DNA from: Nitrososphaerota archaeon
Lineage (GTDB): Archaea > Thermoproteota > Nitrososphaeria > Nitrososphaerales > Nitrosopumilaceae
Direction of reading: 5' to 3'
Assembly: GCA_005877205.1 (NCBI GenBank)
Contig: VBPL01000036.1
Location: forward strand, 1 to 58,992
Length of the DNA: 58,992 bases
In this document: positions 24,917 through 33,614 of the stretch, piece after piece
Position numbering within the stretch: the stretch's first letter is position 1
Layout of the letters: every line of letters begins with the position of its first letter
Notes under the pieces: model-generated
Told to the model about the DNA's origin: nothing
The model's input: only the letters and a program-made list of their open reading frames with translations
Databases searched by the model: none
Made by a program: the position numbers and the translations under genes

Positions 24917-26364
24917 CCCTTGATCACTCCAATAGGAACAAGCTTGGCCACCTTGGTTGCTATCCCAAGCTCATGTGAAACATTTGCCACAGCATCCACG
25001 TCCTTATATGCCTCCGGTGTCTCTTCTACTACCCCTTCCCTTGTAAGAGCTTTGATGAAAATTCCTTTATCACCTAATGATTTTTGAACTTGGTTTTCAG
25101 TGAAGTTACGTCTTGCTGCAGATCTGGACATCATTCTTCCAGCACCATGAGCTGTGGAACCGAAGCTTAGATCCATTGAATGTGGCTTTCCTAAGAGAAT
25201 CCAGCTTCCAGTACCCATTGAACCAGGTATGAAAACAGGTTGCCCCAGATCTCGATACTTTTGTGGTATTTCTTCCCTATCCTTAGGAAAGGCCCTTGTT
25301 GCTCCTTTTCTGTGAACAACTACAGATTTCAGCTGACCATCTATCTTGTGGTTTTCTACCTTTGCTATATTATGAGCTACATCATAAATCAGTTTCATAT
25401 CAAGATCGGATTCAGTTTGCTTGAAAACTCTTTCAAAGGCCTTTCTTGTCCAGTGAGTAATCATCTGTCGGTTACTCCATGCAAAATTCAATGCAGCAAA
25501 CATTGCCTTTCTATATGATTCTCCCTCCTCTGATGAATTTGGCACACATGCAAGTTCTCTGTCCACTAGTCTAATCTTGTATTTTTGAAATGCATGTTCA
25601 GAGACTCTAAGATAGTCACTGCAGACTTGATGCCCAAAGCCTCTTGAACCACAGTGGATTAACACTGTGATTTGGCCCTCATTATAAATGCCCATTCTCG
25701 CAGATGCCTCTTTATCATGAATTTGTTCTACCCGTTGAACCTCAAGAAAGTGATTACCAGAACCTAGGCTGCCCAGTTGAGGGGAACCACGCTTACGTGC
25801 AGTTGGCGACACTTTGCTTGGATCCGCATTTTTTATCTGTCCATTTTCTTCACATACGTCAGCATCATCTTTGGATCCATAACCGTGGTCTACTGCCCAT
25901 TGTACCCCCTTTACGAGTACTTCGTCCAGATCTGACGAGCTTAACTTTACTGCACCTTTTGATCCAACACCAGATGGAATTGATTTGAATAACTCTGTCA
26001 CCAAATCCCTAAGTCTAGGCCTAACATCTTTCTCGTCAAGATTTGTTTTGATAAGTCTAACACCGCAGTTAATATCATAACCCACTCCACCAGGACTTAT
26101 CATTCCTTCCTCAGCATCCATGGCAGCTACACCTCCAACAGGAAAGCCGTATCCTTCATGACCGTCTGGTAAAACTACTACATGCTTTTGGACTCCAGGT
26201 AAGGTTGAAACATTTACAGCTTGTGTAATTGTTCTATCTGTTAGCATCTTTTGTAACAATCCTTCATCTGCGTATATCGTAACTGGAACATTCATACCTC
26301 GAGATGAATCCACATCTATTCGATATTCCATATTCCCTACTTTCTTTGGAATCAGTGAACCCAT
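24913..26364 (-). CDS. rtcB: RNA-splicing ligase RtcB
   Basis: RtcB joins tRNA halves after intron removal, using 3'-phosphate or 2',3'-cyclic phosphate and 5'-OH ends. The 483 residues contain the Mn-binding and guanylylation motifs: LPDGHEGYGFPVGGVAAMD, GGVGYDINCGVRLI (Cys metal ligand), GSLGSGNHFLEVQ, IHCGSRGFGHQV, YDVAHNIAKVE and HGAGRMMSRSAA (His for GMP attachment). The need is plain here: three of the seven tRNA genes in the window have introns. A TATA-like GATTTAAATT centred about 37 bp ahead supports the ATG at 26364. Confidence 0.96.
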   Translation of the reverse strand: MGSLIPKKVGNMEYRIDVDSSRGMNVPVTIYADEGLLQKMLTDRTITQAVNVSTLPGVQKHVVVLPDGHEGYGFPVGGVAAMDAEEGMISPGGVGYDINCGVRLIKTNLDEKDVRPRLRDLVTELFKSIPSGVGSKGAVKLSSSDLDEVLVKGVQWAVDHGYGSKDDADVCEENGQIKNADPSKVSPTARKRGSPQLGSLGSGNHFLEVQRVEQIHDKEASARMGIYNEGQITVLIHCGSRGFGHQVCSDYLRVSEHAFQKYKIRLVDRELACVPNSSEEGESYRKAMFAALNFAWSNRQMITHWTRKAFERVFKQTESDLDMKLIYDVAHNIAKVENHKIDGQLKSVVVHRKGATRAFPKDREEIPQKYRDLGQPVFIPGSMGTGSWILLGKPHSMDLSFGSTAHGAGRMMSRSAARRNFTENQVQKSLGDKGIFIKALTREGVVEETPEAYKDVDAVANVSHELGIATKVAKLVPIGVIKG

Positions 26365-26651
26365 TTCTTTCTGCGAGAAAAGGAATCTCTACACAATTTA
26401 AATCATGGGTAAGACAAGTGTTTTTAGATTACTATTTTATCAGTTTTGTAGTATGTCTATACAAATCGTGTAACTTCGTACATCTAGAGTTAACGTTTCA
26501 TATTTTGAGTTATTGTCACTCAAATTTTTCCTTTCTTTCTTCGTGTCTACCATATCTCTGCGTTGAGTATCAGTATAAAAGACTAGTGCTATGTTATAGC
26601 CTACAATCTACATCAAGTAGATTTATTTTCCCAGAACAATCCATCTCAGTT

Positions 26652-28013
26652 ATGCCAATCTCACCTATTGATGCTGGACGATATGGAACTAAGCAGATGA
26701 AGGAAATCTTTGATGAACAGAGGAAAATTACATATCAGCTAGAGATAGAAGCAGCCGTAGCCAAATCGCAGTCAGAAGTTGGAATGATACCAAAGAACGC
26801 CGCCCAAAACATTTCGTCGATGGCAAGATCTGGAAAAATTACTGTGAGTAGAATCAAACAGTTAGAGGCAAAAAGTGATCATGACACGGCCGCGTTAGTA
26901 GAAGCATTAAGTGAAATATGCAAGTCTTCGGCAAAGCCATGGATACATTATGGTTTAACAAGCAATGATTTAGTTGATACCAGTAATTCTTTACAAATTC
27001 GTGATGCTATCCGCATCATAGAGCCCAAAGTTGCGAAATTAGGTTTGATTTTATCTAAGATAGCTATCAAATACAATAATGTTCCTGCTGTGGGAAGAAC
27101 CCATGGTCAGCATGCAAGTGTTATATCGTTTGGTTTAAAATTTGCAAATTGGGCACTTGAGATGTCAAAGCATGTTGAAAGAATTGAGGAATTTAAGAAA
27201 CGAGTCATGATGTGTAAAACACTAGGTGTAGTTGGAACCGGTTCTTTGATGGGTTCAAAAGCCTTGGAGATCCAAAGAAGTGTAGCAAAGAAGCTTTCTC
27301 TCTTTCCAGCGGATGTAGCAACTCAGATAGTTCCTCGCGAGAGATACGCTGAATACGTTTTTTCCATGGCTTTGATAGGCGCTACACTTGAGAAGATAGC
27401 CATAGAAATACGTAATCTACAGAGGACTGAGATAGATGAAGTCTCAGAACCTTTTCGAAGGGGTCAGATAGGAAGTAGTGCAGTTCCCGTCAAGAGAAAT
27501 CCAGTGAAGAGTGAACGAGTTACATCACTTTCAAAGTTGTTGCGTAGTCAAATTTCTGTAGCATTCGAGAACATTCCACTTTGGCATGAACGAGATCTTT
27601 CCAATTCTGCTAATGAGAGGTTCATACTTCCGACAAGTTCAATACTAATAGACGAAATGTTGGAGACGATGATAAGAATTCTAAGTGAGTTGCATATTAA
27701 TGAAGACAGAATACGACAGAATCTAGAGTTCACTAGGGGCCAAATTTTTGCAGAGTTTGTGCTTGATGAACTCATAAAGAAGGGAGTACCACGATTTGAA
27801 GCGTATAGAGATATTCAACGAGTAGCATTTACTTGTTCAGAAGAGGGTACGGATTTCAGGGATGCCGTAAATAACGACTCAGCTATTTCGTCTCATCTTA
27901 CTGAAGAAGAGATAGAGAATATCTTCTCTCCCGAAAATCATCTTGGTGCATCAAGCCAAATAATAAAAAATGTCGACAACATAGTTAGGAGATCTTGTTC
28001 CAAGTTTTCCTGA
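26652..28013 (+). CDS. purB: Adenylosuccinate lyase
   Basis: This fumarase-superfamily enzyme acts twice in purine synthesis, releasing fumarate from SAICAR and from adenylosuccinate. The signatures are RTHGQHASVISFGLKFANW, the mobile catalytic loop GQIGSSAVPVKRNPVKSE (SSxMPxKxNP pattern with Val at Met), and WHERDLSNSANERFILP. ATG 26652 gives 453 residues, the standard length. The frame is open further upstream, but that extension is not family-like, and a TATA-like AGATTTATTTT lies 28 bp before 26652. The 3' end overlaps the convergent ATPase gene by 29 nt. Confidence 0.94.
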   Translation: MPISPIDAGRYGTKQMKEIFDEQRKITYQLEIEAAVAKSQSEVGMIPKNAAQNISSMARSGKITVSRIKQLEAKSDHDTAALVEALSEICKSSAKPWIHYGLTSNDLVDTSNSLQIRDAIRIIEPKVAKLGLILSKIAIKYNNVPAVGRTHGQHASVISFGLKFANWALEMSKHVERIEEFKKRVMMCKTLGVVGTGSLMGSKALEIQRSVAKKLSLFPADVATQIVPRERYAEYVFSMALIGATLEKIAIEIRNLQRTEIDEVSEPFRRGQIGSSAVPVKRNPVKSERVTSLSKLLRSQISVAFENIPLWHERDLSNSANERFILPTSSILIDEMLETMIRILSELHINEDRIRQNLEFTRGQIFAEFVLDELIKKGVPRFEAYRDIQRVAFTCSEEGTDFRDAVNNDSAISSHLTEEEIENIFSPENHLGASSQIIKNVDNIVRRSCSKFS

Positions 28014-28788
28014 CCTTCATAAGATTCTTGTGAATGAGAGATCCATATTGTAATGCCTTTTTCCTTTTGAATGCAGAATACGTTGGTATACCAGTCGATA
28101 ATGCCAGTTTACGAATTATGTGCTTTCTTATTAAATCGTCTGGACCGTGTATTTTTTCATCAAGTGGCATTTTCTTTGCAAATTCGATGAACTTCGTTGA
28201 GAGAAATGGTTGAATAACATGAATTCCAAACTCTGAGGTAATGGAATTAACAGCATTCATCATTTCGATTTCATTATCTAGTTTCTTTTCCATCATTGTT
28301 ATCACCGCATTCTCACCTTGACCAATTGCTTCCCTGTATGAATTGTAACCGCAAAAAAGTTCATCTATTCCGTTTGCAGTGAGTACTTTTTTGATATCAT
28401 GCTTTTTTGCAAGCTCTGATACATAATAAAAGGCGATACAGTTTTCGTTCCAAGAGAGGTTATCAGTCTGAATTATCTGCCTAATTCTTTTTGCTACTTC
28501 GGAAAATGTTTTTTCAGATATGGTTTCTATAACGTGCTTGTAGCCTAACATAGTTGCTATATCCTGTGAGAATTTAATATCATGCGAATCATCAAATCCA
28601 ATTGTTAGTAGTAACACATCATAACCTAGGTCGGTCGTAATCTTTGCAAGAAGAGAGCTATCAACTCCTCCAGAAAAAGCTATTCCAATCTTTTTTGAAT
28701 CCATCACATTCTGTATCGACCTAATGATTTGTTTTTCTAATTTTTTTTCTAAATTTGTCATCATATCTGTAATTCTATGGCTTTTCAA
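27985..28788 (-). CDS. Asparagine-synthase-like PP-loop ATPase without glutaminase domain
   Basis: The 267 residues hold only the ATP-pyrophosphatase half of asparagine synthetase B. The PP-loop is IGIAFSGGVDSSLLAKI (about residues 33-49); VLTANGIDELFCGYNSY is the second nucleotide and substrate site; RKHIIRKLALSTGIP resembles the C-terminal helix. The N-terminal Ntn glutaminase (Cys2) domain is absent. Similar stand-alone ATPases occur in archaea, with unclear substrate. It may use ammonia directly, which would suit an ammonia oxidizer, but it could equally adenylate another compound. Confidence 0.78.
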   Translation of the reverse strand: MKSHRITDMMTNLEKKLEKQIIRSIQNVMDSKKIGIAFSGGVDSSLLAKITTDLGYDVLLLTIGFDDSHDIKFSQDIATMLGYKHVIETISEKTFSEVAKRIRQIIQTDNLSWNENCIAFYYVSELAKKHDIKKVLTANGIDELFCGYNSYREAIGQGENAVITMMEKKLDNEIEMMNAVNSITSEFGIHVIQPFLSTKFIEFAKKMPLDEKIHGPDDLIRKHIIRKLALSTGIPTYSAFKRKKALQYGSLIHKNLMKVRKTWNKIS

Positions 28789-28834
28789 AGCTTTTGTCCT
28801 TGAGAGTTAAATATAAGGTTCGTTGAAAAAAATT

Positions 28835-29122
28835 ATGACACTCGAGAAACTCTCGGAGGAACAAATTAAAAAGGCGTTGTCTAATCTTCCTGGATGGAAT
28901 GTAACAAATGGTAAACTCCACAAAGATTTCATCTTCAAGGACTTTATCGAAGCGTTTGGATTCATGAGCAGAGCTGCAATTCATATAGAGAAAATGAATC
29001 ACCATCCAGAATGGTTCAATGTTTACAATAAGATAAGGGTAGACCTTGTCACTCATGATGCAGGAGGAATAACACAAAACGACATCAACCTAGCGGAGAT
29101 CCTAAATTCATTAGTGAAATAA
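28835..29122 (+). CDS. Pterin-4a-carbinolamine dehydratase (DCoH/PCD)
   Basis: The 95-residue protein shows the PCD signature: a helix-strand start ending [36 protein letters not shown] in parts, with the catalytic motif (E/K)xxHHPxW visible as MNHHPEW. The ATG at 28835 is chosen over TTG 28823 because an AT-rich TATA-like AAATATAAGG (28809-28818) lies about 20-25 bp upstream. It recycles 4a-hydroxytetrahydrobiopterin in animals; in archaea the role is open. The next gene is a pterin-synthase-fold protein, so a pterin link is plausible. Confidence 0.9.
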   Translation: MTLEKLSEEQIKKALSNLPGWNVTNGKLHKDFIFKDFIEAFGFMSRAAIHIEKMNHHPEWFNVYNKIRVDLVTHDAGGITQNDINLAEILNSLVK

Positions 29123-29181
29123 AAGATGAATTCAAATCTACGTGTACAGAATTTATATACCGATAGTCCAAACTTTTTCAA

Positions 29182-30003
29182 ATGCCTAGTGGTTCTGCTG
29201 TTTTAGATTCAGATTTTCGATACATAGACAGAAAAGGAAATCTTCTCAGAAGCAGGACAGAGCTTTCAATAGCTGAGATACTAACATTCTTGGAAGTTCA
29301 ATATCAATACGGTTATGATATTACACTAAAAAACGGAAAGAGAATCAACGTTGACTTCAAGACAGAGAAGGGATTCATTGAGGTCATAGATGACGAAAAA
29401 GACATTGCAAAATATAAAGAACTCAAAAATGAATTGGTAGATACCAAGATAATCGCAATAGGCCATCCAAAATACGCTGCTCAACTTAGAGAACTTGAGG
29501 ATATTGTCCTCCACAAGACAAAAGAAGTTCAAACAGGATCAATATTCATAGAAGATCCTTCTTTTGCATTCGATTACGCTCACATTTTGCCGTTAGTTGA
29601 AAAATGCTCAATCCTTCATGGACATACATCATCTGTGATGGTTGAACTCGTAGGAGAGATGAAGAATAATTTACTTATCGATTTCGGTGATGCAAAAAAG
29701 ATCATAAAGGAAGTTATTTCAGTTCTAGATCACAAGTTCTTCATAAACAGAAAATATCTTGTAAAAGAAGATGAGCTACATTACAAAGTTGCATTTGACG
29801 GCCCAAAGGGCAGATTTGATCTTCAAGTTCCAAAAGATACAACATACATGTTGGAAGGAGAAGCAACGGTAGAAAATCTATCTACTGAAATAATAAAACT
29901 TCTAGCTCCTAAGATGCCAAAGAACATAGAAGCTGTAGGCGTATATATCTACGAGGGCTATAACAAAGGGGCTCACATACTATCTCAAATTTCAAAGCCA
30001 TAG
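29182..30003 (+). CDS. QueD/PTPS-fold enzyme with N-terminal nuclease-like domain
   Basis: This protein has 273 residues. The C-terminal part (about 128-273) is a 6-pyruvoyltetrahydropterin synthase/QueD domain: zinc ligands H134, H146 and H148 with active-site Cys142 (CSILHGH), LLIDFGDAKKI, VLDHKFFI, ATVENLSTEI and a final Glu in VYIYEG. QueD makes carboxytetrahydropterin for preQ0/archaeosine. The N-terminal 120 residues (RTELSIAEILTFLEV, INVDFK, GFIEVID) resemble a PD-(D/E)XK fold with the catalytic Lys replaced. Only 5 nt separate it from valS. Confidence 0.75.
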   Translation: MPSGSAVLDSDFRYIDRKGNLLRSRTELSIAEILTFLEVQYQYGYDITLKNGKRINVDFKTEKGFIEVIDDEKDIAKYKELKNELVDTKIIAIGHPKYAAQLRELEDIVLHKTKEVQTGSIFIEDPSFAFDYAHILPLVEKCSILHGHTSSVMVELVGEMKNNLLIDFGDAKKIIKEVISVLDHKFFINRKYLVKEDELHYKVAFDGPKGRFDLQVPKDTTYMLEGEATVENLSTEIIKLLAPKMPKNIEAVGVYIYEGYNKGAHILSQISKP

Positions 30004-30007
30004 TGAT

Positions 30008-32326
30008 ATGGAACCAACGATAAAGGAAACTGCTTGGAATCCAGAGATTGAAAAACAGATTCTAAAGCAATGGGAAGAATCACGAATTTACGATTTTTAC
30101 GCAGAAGGAGATATCTTTGTAATTGATACTCCTCCACCCTATCCATCCGGAAGACCGTGGCATATTGGAGCAGCAGCTCACTATACTCAGATAGACATGA
30201 TTGCTAGAACAGCAAGGATGTTAAGCAAAAACGTGCTGTTTCCAATAGGCATAGACAGGAATGGGCTTCCAGTTGAGATGTACACAGAGAAAAAGTACAA
30301 CATAAGGATGCATGAAACAGATCGTGGCGAATTCCTAAAACTATGTGCAACCGCTCTTGATGATCTTGAGGCCGAAATGATACAGATAATGAAAAGTTTA
30401 GGTCTTAGCGGTAATTTCTCAGATTATTACAGAACAGATTCAGAACAATACCGTACTCTAACACAGTCCACTTTTATCGAGCTGTGGAAAAAGGGATTAG
30501 TATATATCGCAAACAGACCCAACAACTACGATTGGGTAACTGGTACAACCATTGCTGATGCTGAGATTACCTATGAAGAAATTCCAACAAAACTAGTCTA
30601 CATGAAATTTAAGATAAAAGGACGTGATCAAATACTCACGATTGCAAGTACAAGGCCTGAACTTCTTTGCGCTTGTCAAGCAATAGTTGTCAATCCTGAG
30701 GATGAAAGATACATGGACCTTTTGGGCACGAAAGTGGCGATTCCTCTGATAAATAGAGATGTTGAGATTAAGACTCATCCTTCAGCTGAAAAAGAATTTG
30801 GTTCAGGTGCAGTGATGGTTTGCAGTTACGGAGATCAAAATGATGTTGCGTTATTTAGAGAACTCAAATTACAAGAGATAGTGGCAATTGATACAAATGG
30901 TCGGCTAACTGAGGTCGCAGGGCCATATGCGGGATTGAAGGTAAAACAAGCAAGGGAGAAAATAATAGTGGACCTACAAAATCATGGGTTTGTAGAGAAG
31001 ATCGAAAGCATCAATCATAGAACTCCAATTTCAGAACGCAGCAAAATCCCCATTGAAATAATACCAATGGAAGAATATTACCTCAAACAAAAAGATTCTG
31101 TAGAAAGAATAAGGGATTTAAGCTCAAAGATCGTCTTTCACCCTGCAATGCATAAGCAAATCCTGATGAATTGGCTAGAATCCATATCAATCGATTGGCC
31201 AATCTCAAGAAGAAGGTATTATGGAACAGAGATACCGATTTGGTATTGTAAGAGCTGTAAAGAACCTCACGTACCTGAACCGGGAAAGTATTACAAGCCT
31301 TGGAAGGACAAGAGCCCCATCAGAAAATGTATCAAATGTGGCGCAGCTGAATTTATGGGCGAGGAAAGGACCTTTGATACCTGGATGGATTCTAGCATCT
31401 CTCCTCTTTACATTTCCAAGTACAAGCAGGATGAGGAATTCTTCAGAAAGACATATCCAGCAACAATAAGACCACAATCAAAAGATATTGTACGCACCTG
31501 GCTTTACTATACCATTTTGAGATGCGAACAGCTTACCAGCAAATCGCCATGGCATGAGGCGTGGATAATGGGATATGGTGTAGACGAACATGGTTCCAAA
31601 ATGAGTAAAAGTAAAGGAAACGTAATAGATCCTCTACCAATAATTCAAAAATTTGGCGCTGACACTTTCCGTTTTTGGAGTGCAAGTGAAATTAACCTTG
31701 GTTATGATTTCAGATGTTCAGAACAAAAAATAGAAACAACGAAAAAGTTTCTTAGCAAGCTCTGGAACGTTTCGAGGTTTCTATCTTCCTTTGCAGTCAT
31801 AAAATCTGGAAAAACAAGTCCCTCTGACAAATGGATACTTTCCGAGCTTGATAGACTTGTTTTAGAATGCAAAAAAGGATATAGTGAATACAATTTCTTT
31901 ATTCCGGCAACCGCGATTAGAGAATTTACATGGAATCTCTTTGCTGCCCACTACATAGAAATGGCTAAGGGTAGAGCTTATGGCGCTGGTTTTGCAGAAG
32001 ACGAACGCGACGGTGCCATATTTACACTTCACAAAGTACTTTCTACACTACTAATCCTACTTGCTCCAATAACACCATTCATTACGGATTATTTGTGGCA
32101 GAATCTTTACGCTGAAAAGACTATTCATAATGAAAGATTTGTTGAGACAGAGAATCATGAGGATTGGACCAAGTTCACAAAAGAAATAACAGAATTCAAT
32201 TCTGATGTTTGGAACAAAAAGAAAGGCTCTGGTCTTTCACTGAAAGATCCTATTGAGATTCCGGTGCCCTCAAGTCTTGAACCTTTTGCAAAGGATCTGA
32301 GGACAATGCACAACCTAAAATACTAA
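30008..32326 (+). CDS. valS: Valyl-tRNA synthetase
   Basis: This class I synthetase has 772 residues, shorter than the roughly 900 of most ValRS, as is typical of compact archaeal forms. Markers are PPYPSGRPWHIGAAAHYTQ (HIGH-type motif as HIGA), the editing domain with ASTRPELLCACQAIVVNP, a zinc-binding CKSC...CIKCGA, and KMSKSKGN for KMSKS. A zinc finger lies between the catalytic halves. IleRS would be much longer, so Val is the better call. It is probably cotranscribed with the QueD-type gene. Confidence 0.88.
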   Translation: MEPTIKETAWNPEIEKQILKQWEESRIYDFYAEGDIFVIDTPPPYPSGRPWHIGAAAHYTQIDMIARTARMLSKNVLFPIGIDRNGLPVEMYTEKKYNIRMHETDRGEFLKLCATALDDLEAEMIQIMKSLGLSGNFSDYYRTDSEQYRTLTQSTFIELWKKGLVYIANRPNNYDWVTGTTIADAEITYEEIPTKLVYMKFKIKGRDQILTIASTRPELLCACQAIVVNPEDERYMDLLGTKVAIPLINRDVEIKTHPSAEKEFGSGAVMVCSYGDQNDVALFRELKLQEIVAIDTNGRLTEVAGPYAGLKVKQAREKIIVDLQNHGFVEKIESINHRTPISERSKIPIEIIPMEEYYLKQKDSVERIRDLSSKIVFHPAMHKQILMNWLESISIDWPISRRRYYGTEIPIWYCKSCKEPHVPEPGKYYKPWKDKSPIRKCIKCGAAEFMGEERTFDTWMDSSISPLYISKYKQDEEFFRKTYPATIRPQSKDIVRTWLYYTILRCEQLTSKSPWHEAWIMGYGVDEHGSKMSKSKGNVIDPLPIIQKFGADTFRFWSASEINLGYDFRCSEQKIETTKKFLSKLWNVSRFLSSFAVIKSGKTSPSDKWILSELDRLVLECKKGYSEYNFFIPATAIREFTWNLFAAHYIEMAKGRAYGAGFAEDERDGAIFTLHKVLSTLLILLAPITPFITDYLWQNLYAEKTIHNERFVETENHEDWTKFTKEITEFNSDVWNKKKGSGLSLKDPIEIPVPSSLEPFAKDLRTMHNLKY

Positions 32327-32345
32327 TTTTGCAATCAACTAACAG

Positions 32346-33344
32346 TTGAAGGCTACTGTAATTTGGAAGCATGGAGGACCGGATGTTTTATCTTATCAAG
32401 AAATCAAAGATCCTGAGCCTGAAAAAGATCATGTAATAATTAGAGTGAATTATTGTGCAGTAAACCATCTAGATATTTGGGTCAGAACTGGCTTACCAGA
32501 CAAAACTATTTCGTTTCCGCATGTATTAGGCGGCGACATCTGCGGCACACTCGTAGATGGATTTGGAAATTTTAGAAAGGGCGAAAAGGTAGTTGTCTAT
32601 CCAGCGGTAGAAAGCGATGCCCCTAGAGTTTCATTTTCTATCATAGGCGGATTCAACAAGTACCAAGGCGGATATGCAGAACTGATACAGGTTCCTAAGA
32701 GAAATATTGTAAAAAAACCTAGCTGGTTAACAGATGTCGAGGCGTCTTCTCTTAACATATCATACCTTACCGCTTGGAATATGTTAGAACGATCAAGATG
32801 TAAGAAAGATGATACTATTCTTATCTGGGGTGCAAACAGTGGTGTCGGTTCTGCCGCGATTTTACTTGCTAAAGCAAAAGGACTCAAAATCATTACAGTT
32901 ACTTCAGATAAAAACAAGTTTGATCTTGCAAAGAAATTAGGGGCAGATTTTGTAATAGATAGAACTAAATCAGAAGTTTCTACTGAAGTCTTAAAACACA
33001 CCAATGGCGAAGGAGTAAATGCAGTAATAGATCATGTAGGCTCTAAAACATGGCCTGTAAGTATTGACGTCTTGAAAATAGGTGGAAGAGTGATTGCGTG
33101 TGGAACAACAACAGGGGCAGAAGCCACAGTAAACATTCGATCGTTTTATAGCAAAGAAGGTCAAATCATAGGCGCATATTTAGGTTCAAAATCACAACTT
33201 ATCTCATTGCATAGATTCATGAAATTAAAAAGGATACGGCCCATAGTTGACAGCGTATTTGAATTAAAGGACACTTCACTTGCTCATCAGAAGATGGAAC
33301 AAAGTAGTCAATTTGGTAAAATAGTTCTAAAGACTTCTAGTTGA
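32346..33344 (+). CDS. MDR-superfamily oxidoreductase (quinone reductase-like)
   Basis: The 332 residues form a medium-chain dehydrogenase/reductase. It has an N-terminal GroES-like domain (NYCAVNHLDIWVRTG, PHVLGGDICG) and a Rossmann domain with the NAD(P) motif WGANSGVGSAAILLAKAKG. The Cys of the catalytic zinc site is replaced (CAVNHLD) and the four-Cys structural zinc loop is missing, so it is closer to quinone oxidoreductases than alcohol dehydrogenases. The start is TTG 32346, 20 nt past valS. Substrate unknown. Confidence 0.82.
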   Translation: MKATVIWKHGGPDVLSYQEIKDPEPEKDHVIIRVNYCAVNHLDIWVRTGLPDKTISFPHVLGGDICGTLVDGFGNFRKGEKVVVYPAVESDAPRVSFSIIGGFNKYQGGYAELIQVPKRNIVKKPSWLTDVEASSLNISYLTAWNMLERSRCKKDDTILIWGANSGVGSAAILLAKAKGLKIITVTSDKNKFDLAKKLGADFVIDRTKSEVSTEVLKHTNGEGVNAVIDHVGSKTWPVSIDVLKIGGRVIACGTTTGAEATVNIRSFYSKEGQIIGAYLGSKSQLISLHRFMKLKRIRPIVDSVFELKDTSLAHQKMEQSSQFGKIVLKTSS

Positions 33345-33570
33345 CAAATCTCCTACAATCACAATCAAGAACCAGACATGTCTCTTTGCTTCTTATATGA
33401 TCATCCATTGAATGGCCACAATTGATGTTCTTACAGATGCGTCTTGATTTTTCTCTTTCCACCACTTTTTGAGCAATCTCATTTGCCTTTTCTTTTGTGT
33501 ATCCTTTCTTGTCTATGTAATAGTGAACTACTCTATTGTAAAGCTCATTTGGATCAAACTTTTGGTTCAT
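33337..33570 (-). CDS. Small Cys-rich protein
   Basis: This 77-residue protein (ATG 33570; a GTG at 33582 is possible) has a helical N-terminal half (YNRVVHYYIDKKGYTKEKAN) and a C-terminal metal-binding-like half with five Cys: RRICKNINCGHSMDDH and TCLVLDCDCRR. The Cys/His arrangement suggests one zinc site. It converges on the oxidoreductase gene (8-nt overlap of ends). No known family can be named. Confidence 0.6.
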   Translation of the reverse strand: MNQKFDPNELYNRVVHYYIDKKGYTKEKANEIAQKVVEREKSRRICKNINCGHSMDDHIRSKETCLVLDCDCRRFVN

Positions 33571-33614
33571 CACAGTTATCACAAAAATAAAGGGGAGTTT
33601 TCCTGACCATATTT

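Noticed and set aside
26304-26651. N-terminal 116-codon extension of adenylosuccinate lyase
   Set aside because: The extension is hydrophobic and Cys-rich with no family similarity, overlaps rtcB, and the ATG at 26652 has a TATA-like box 28 bp ahead and gives the normal length.
32346-33344. Zinc alcohol dehydrogenase
   Set aside because: The catalytic-zinc Cys is replaced and the structural four-Cys zinc loop is absent; the quinone reductase-like branch fits better.
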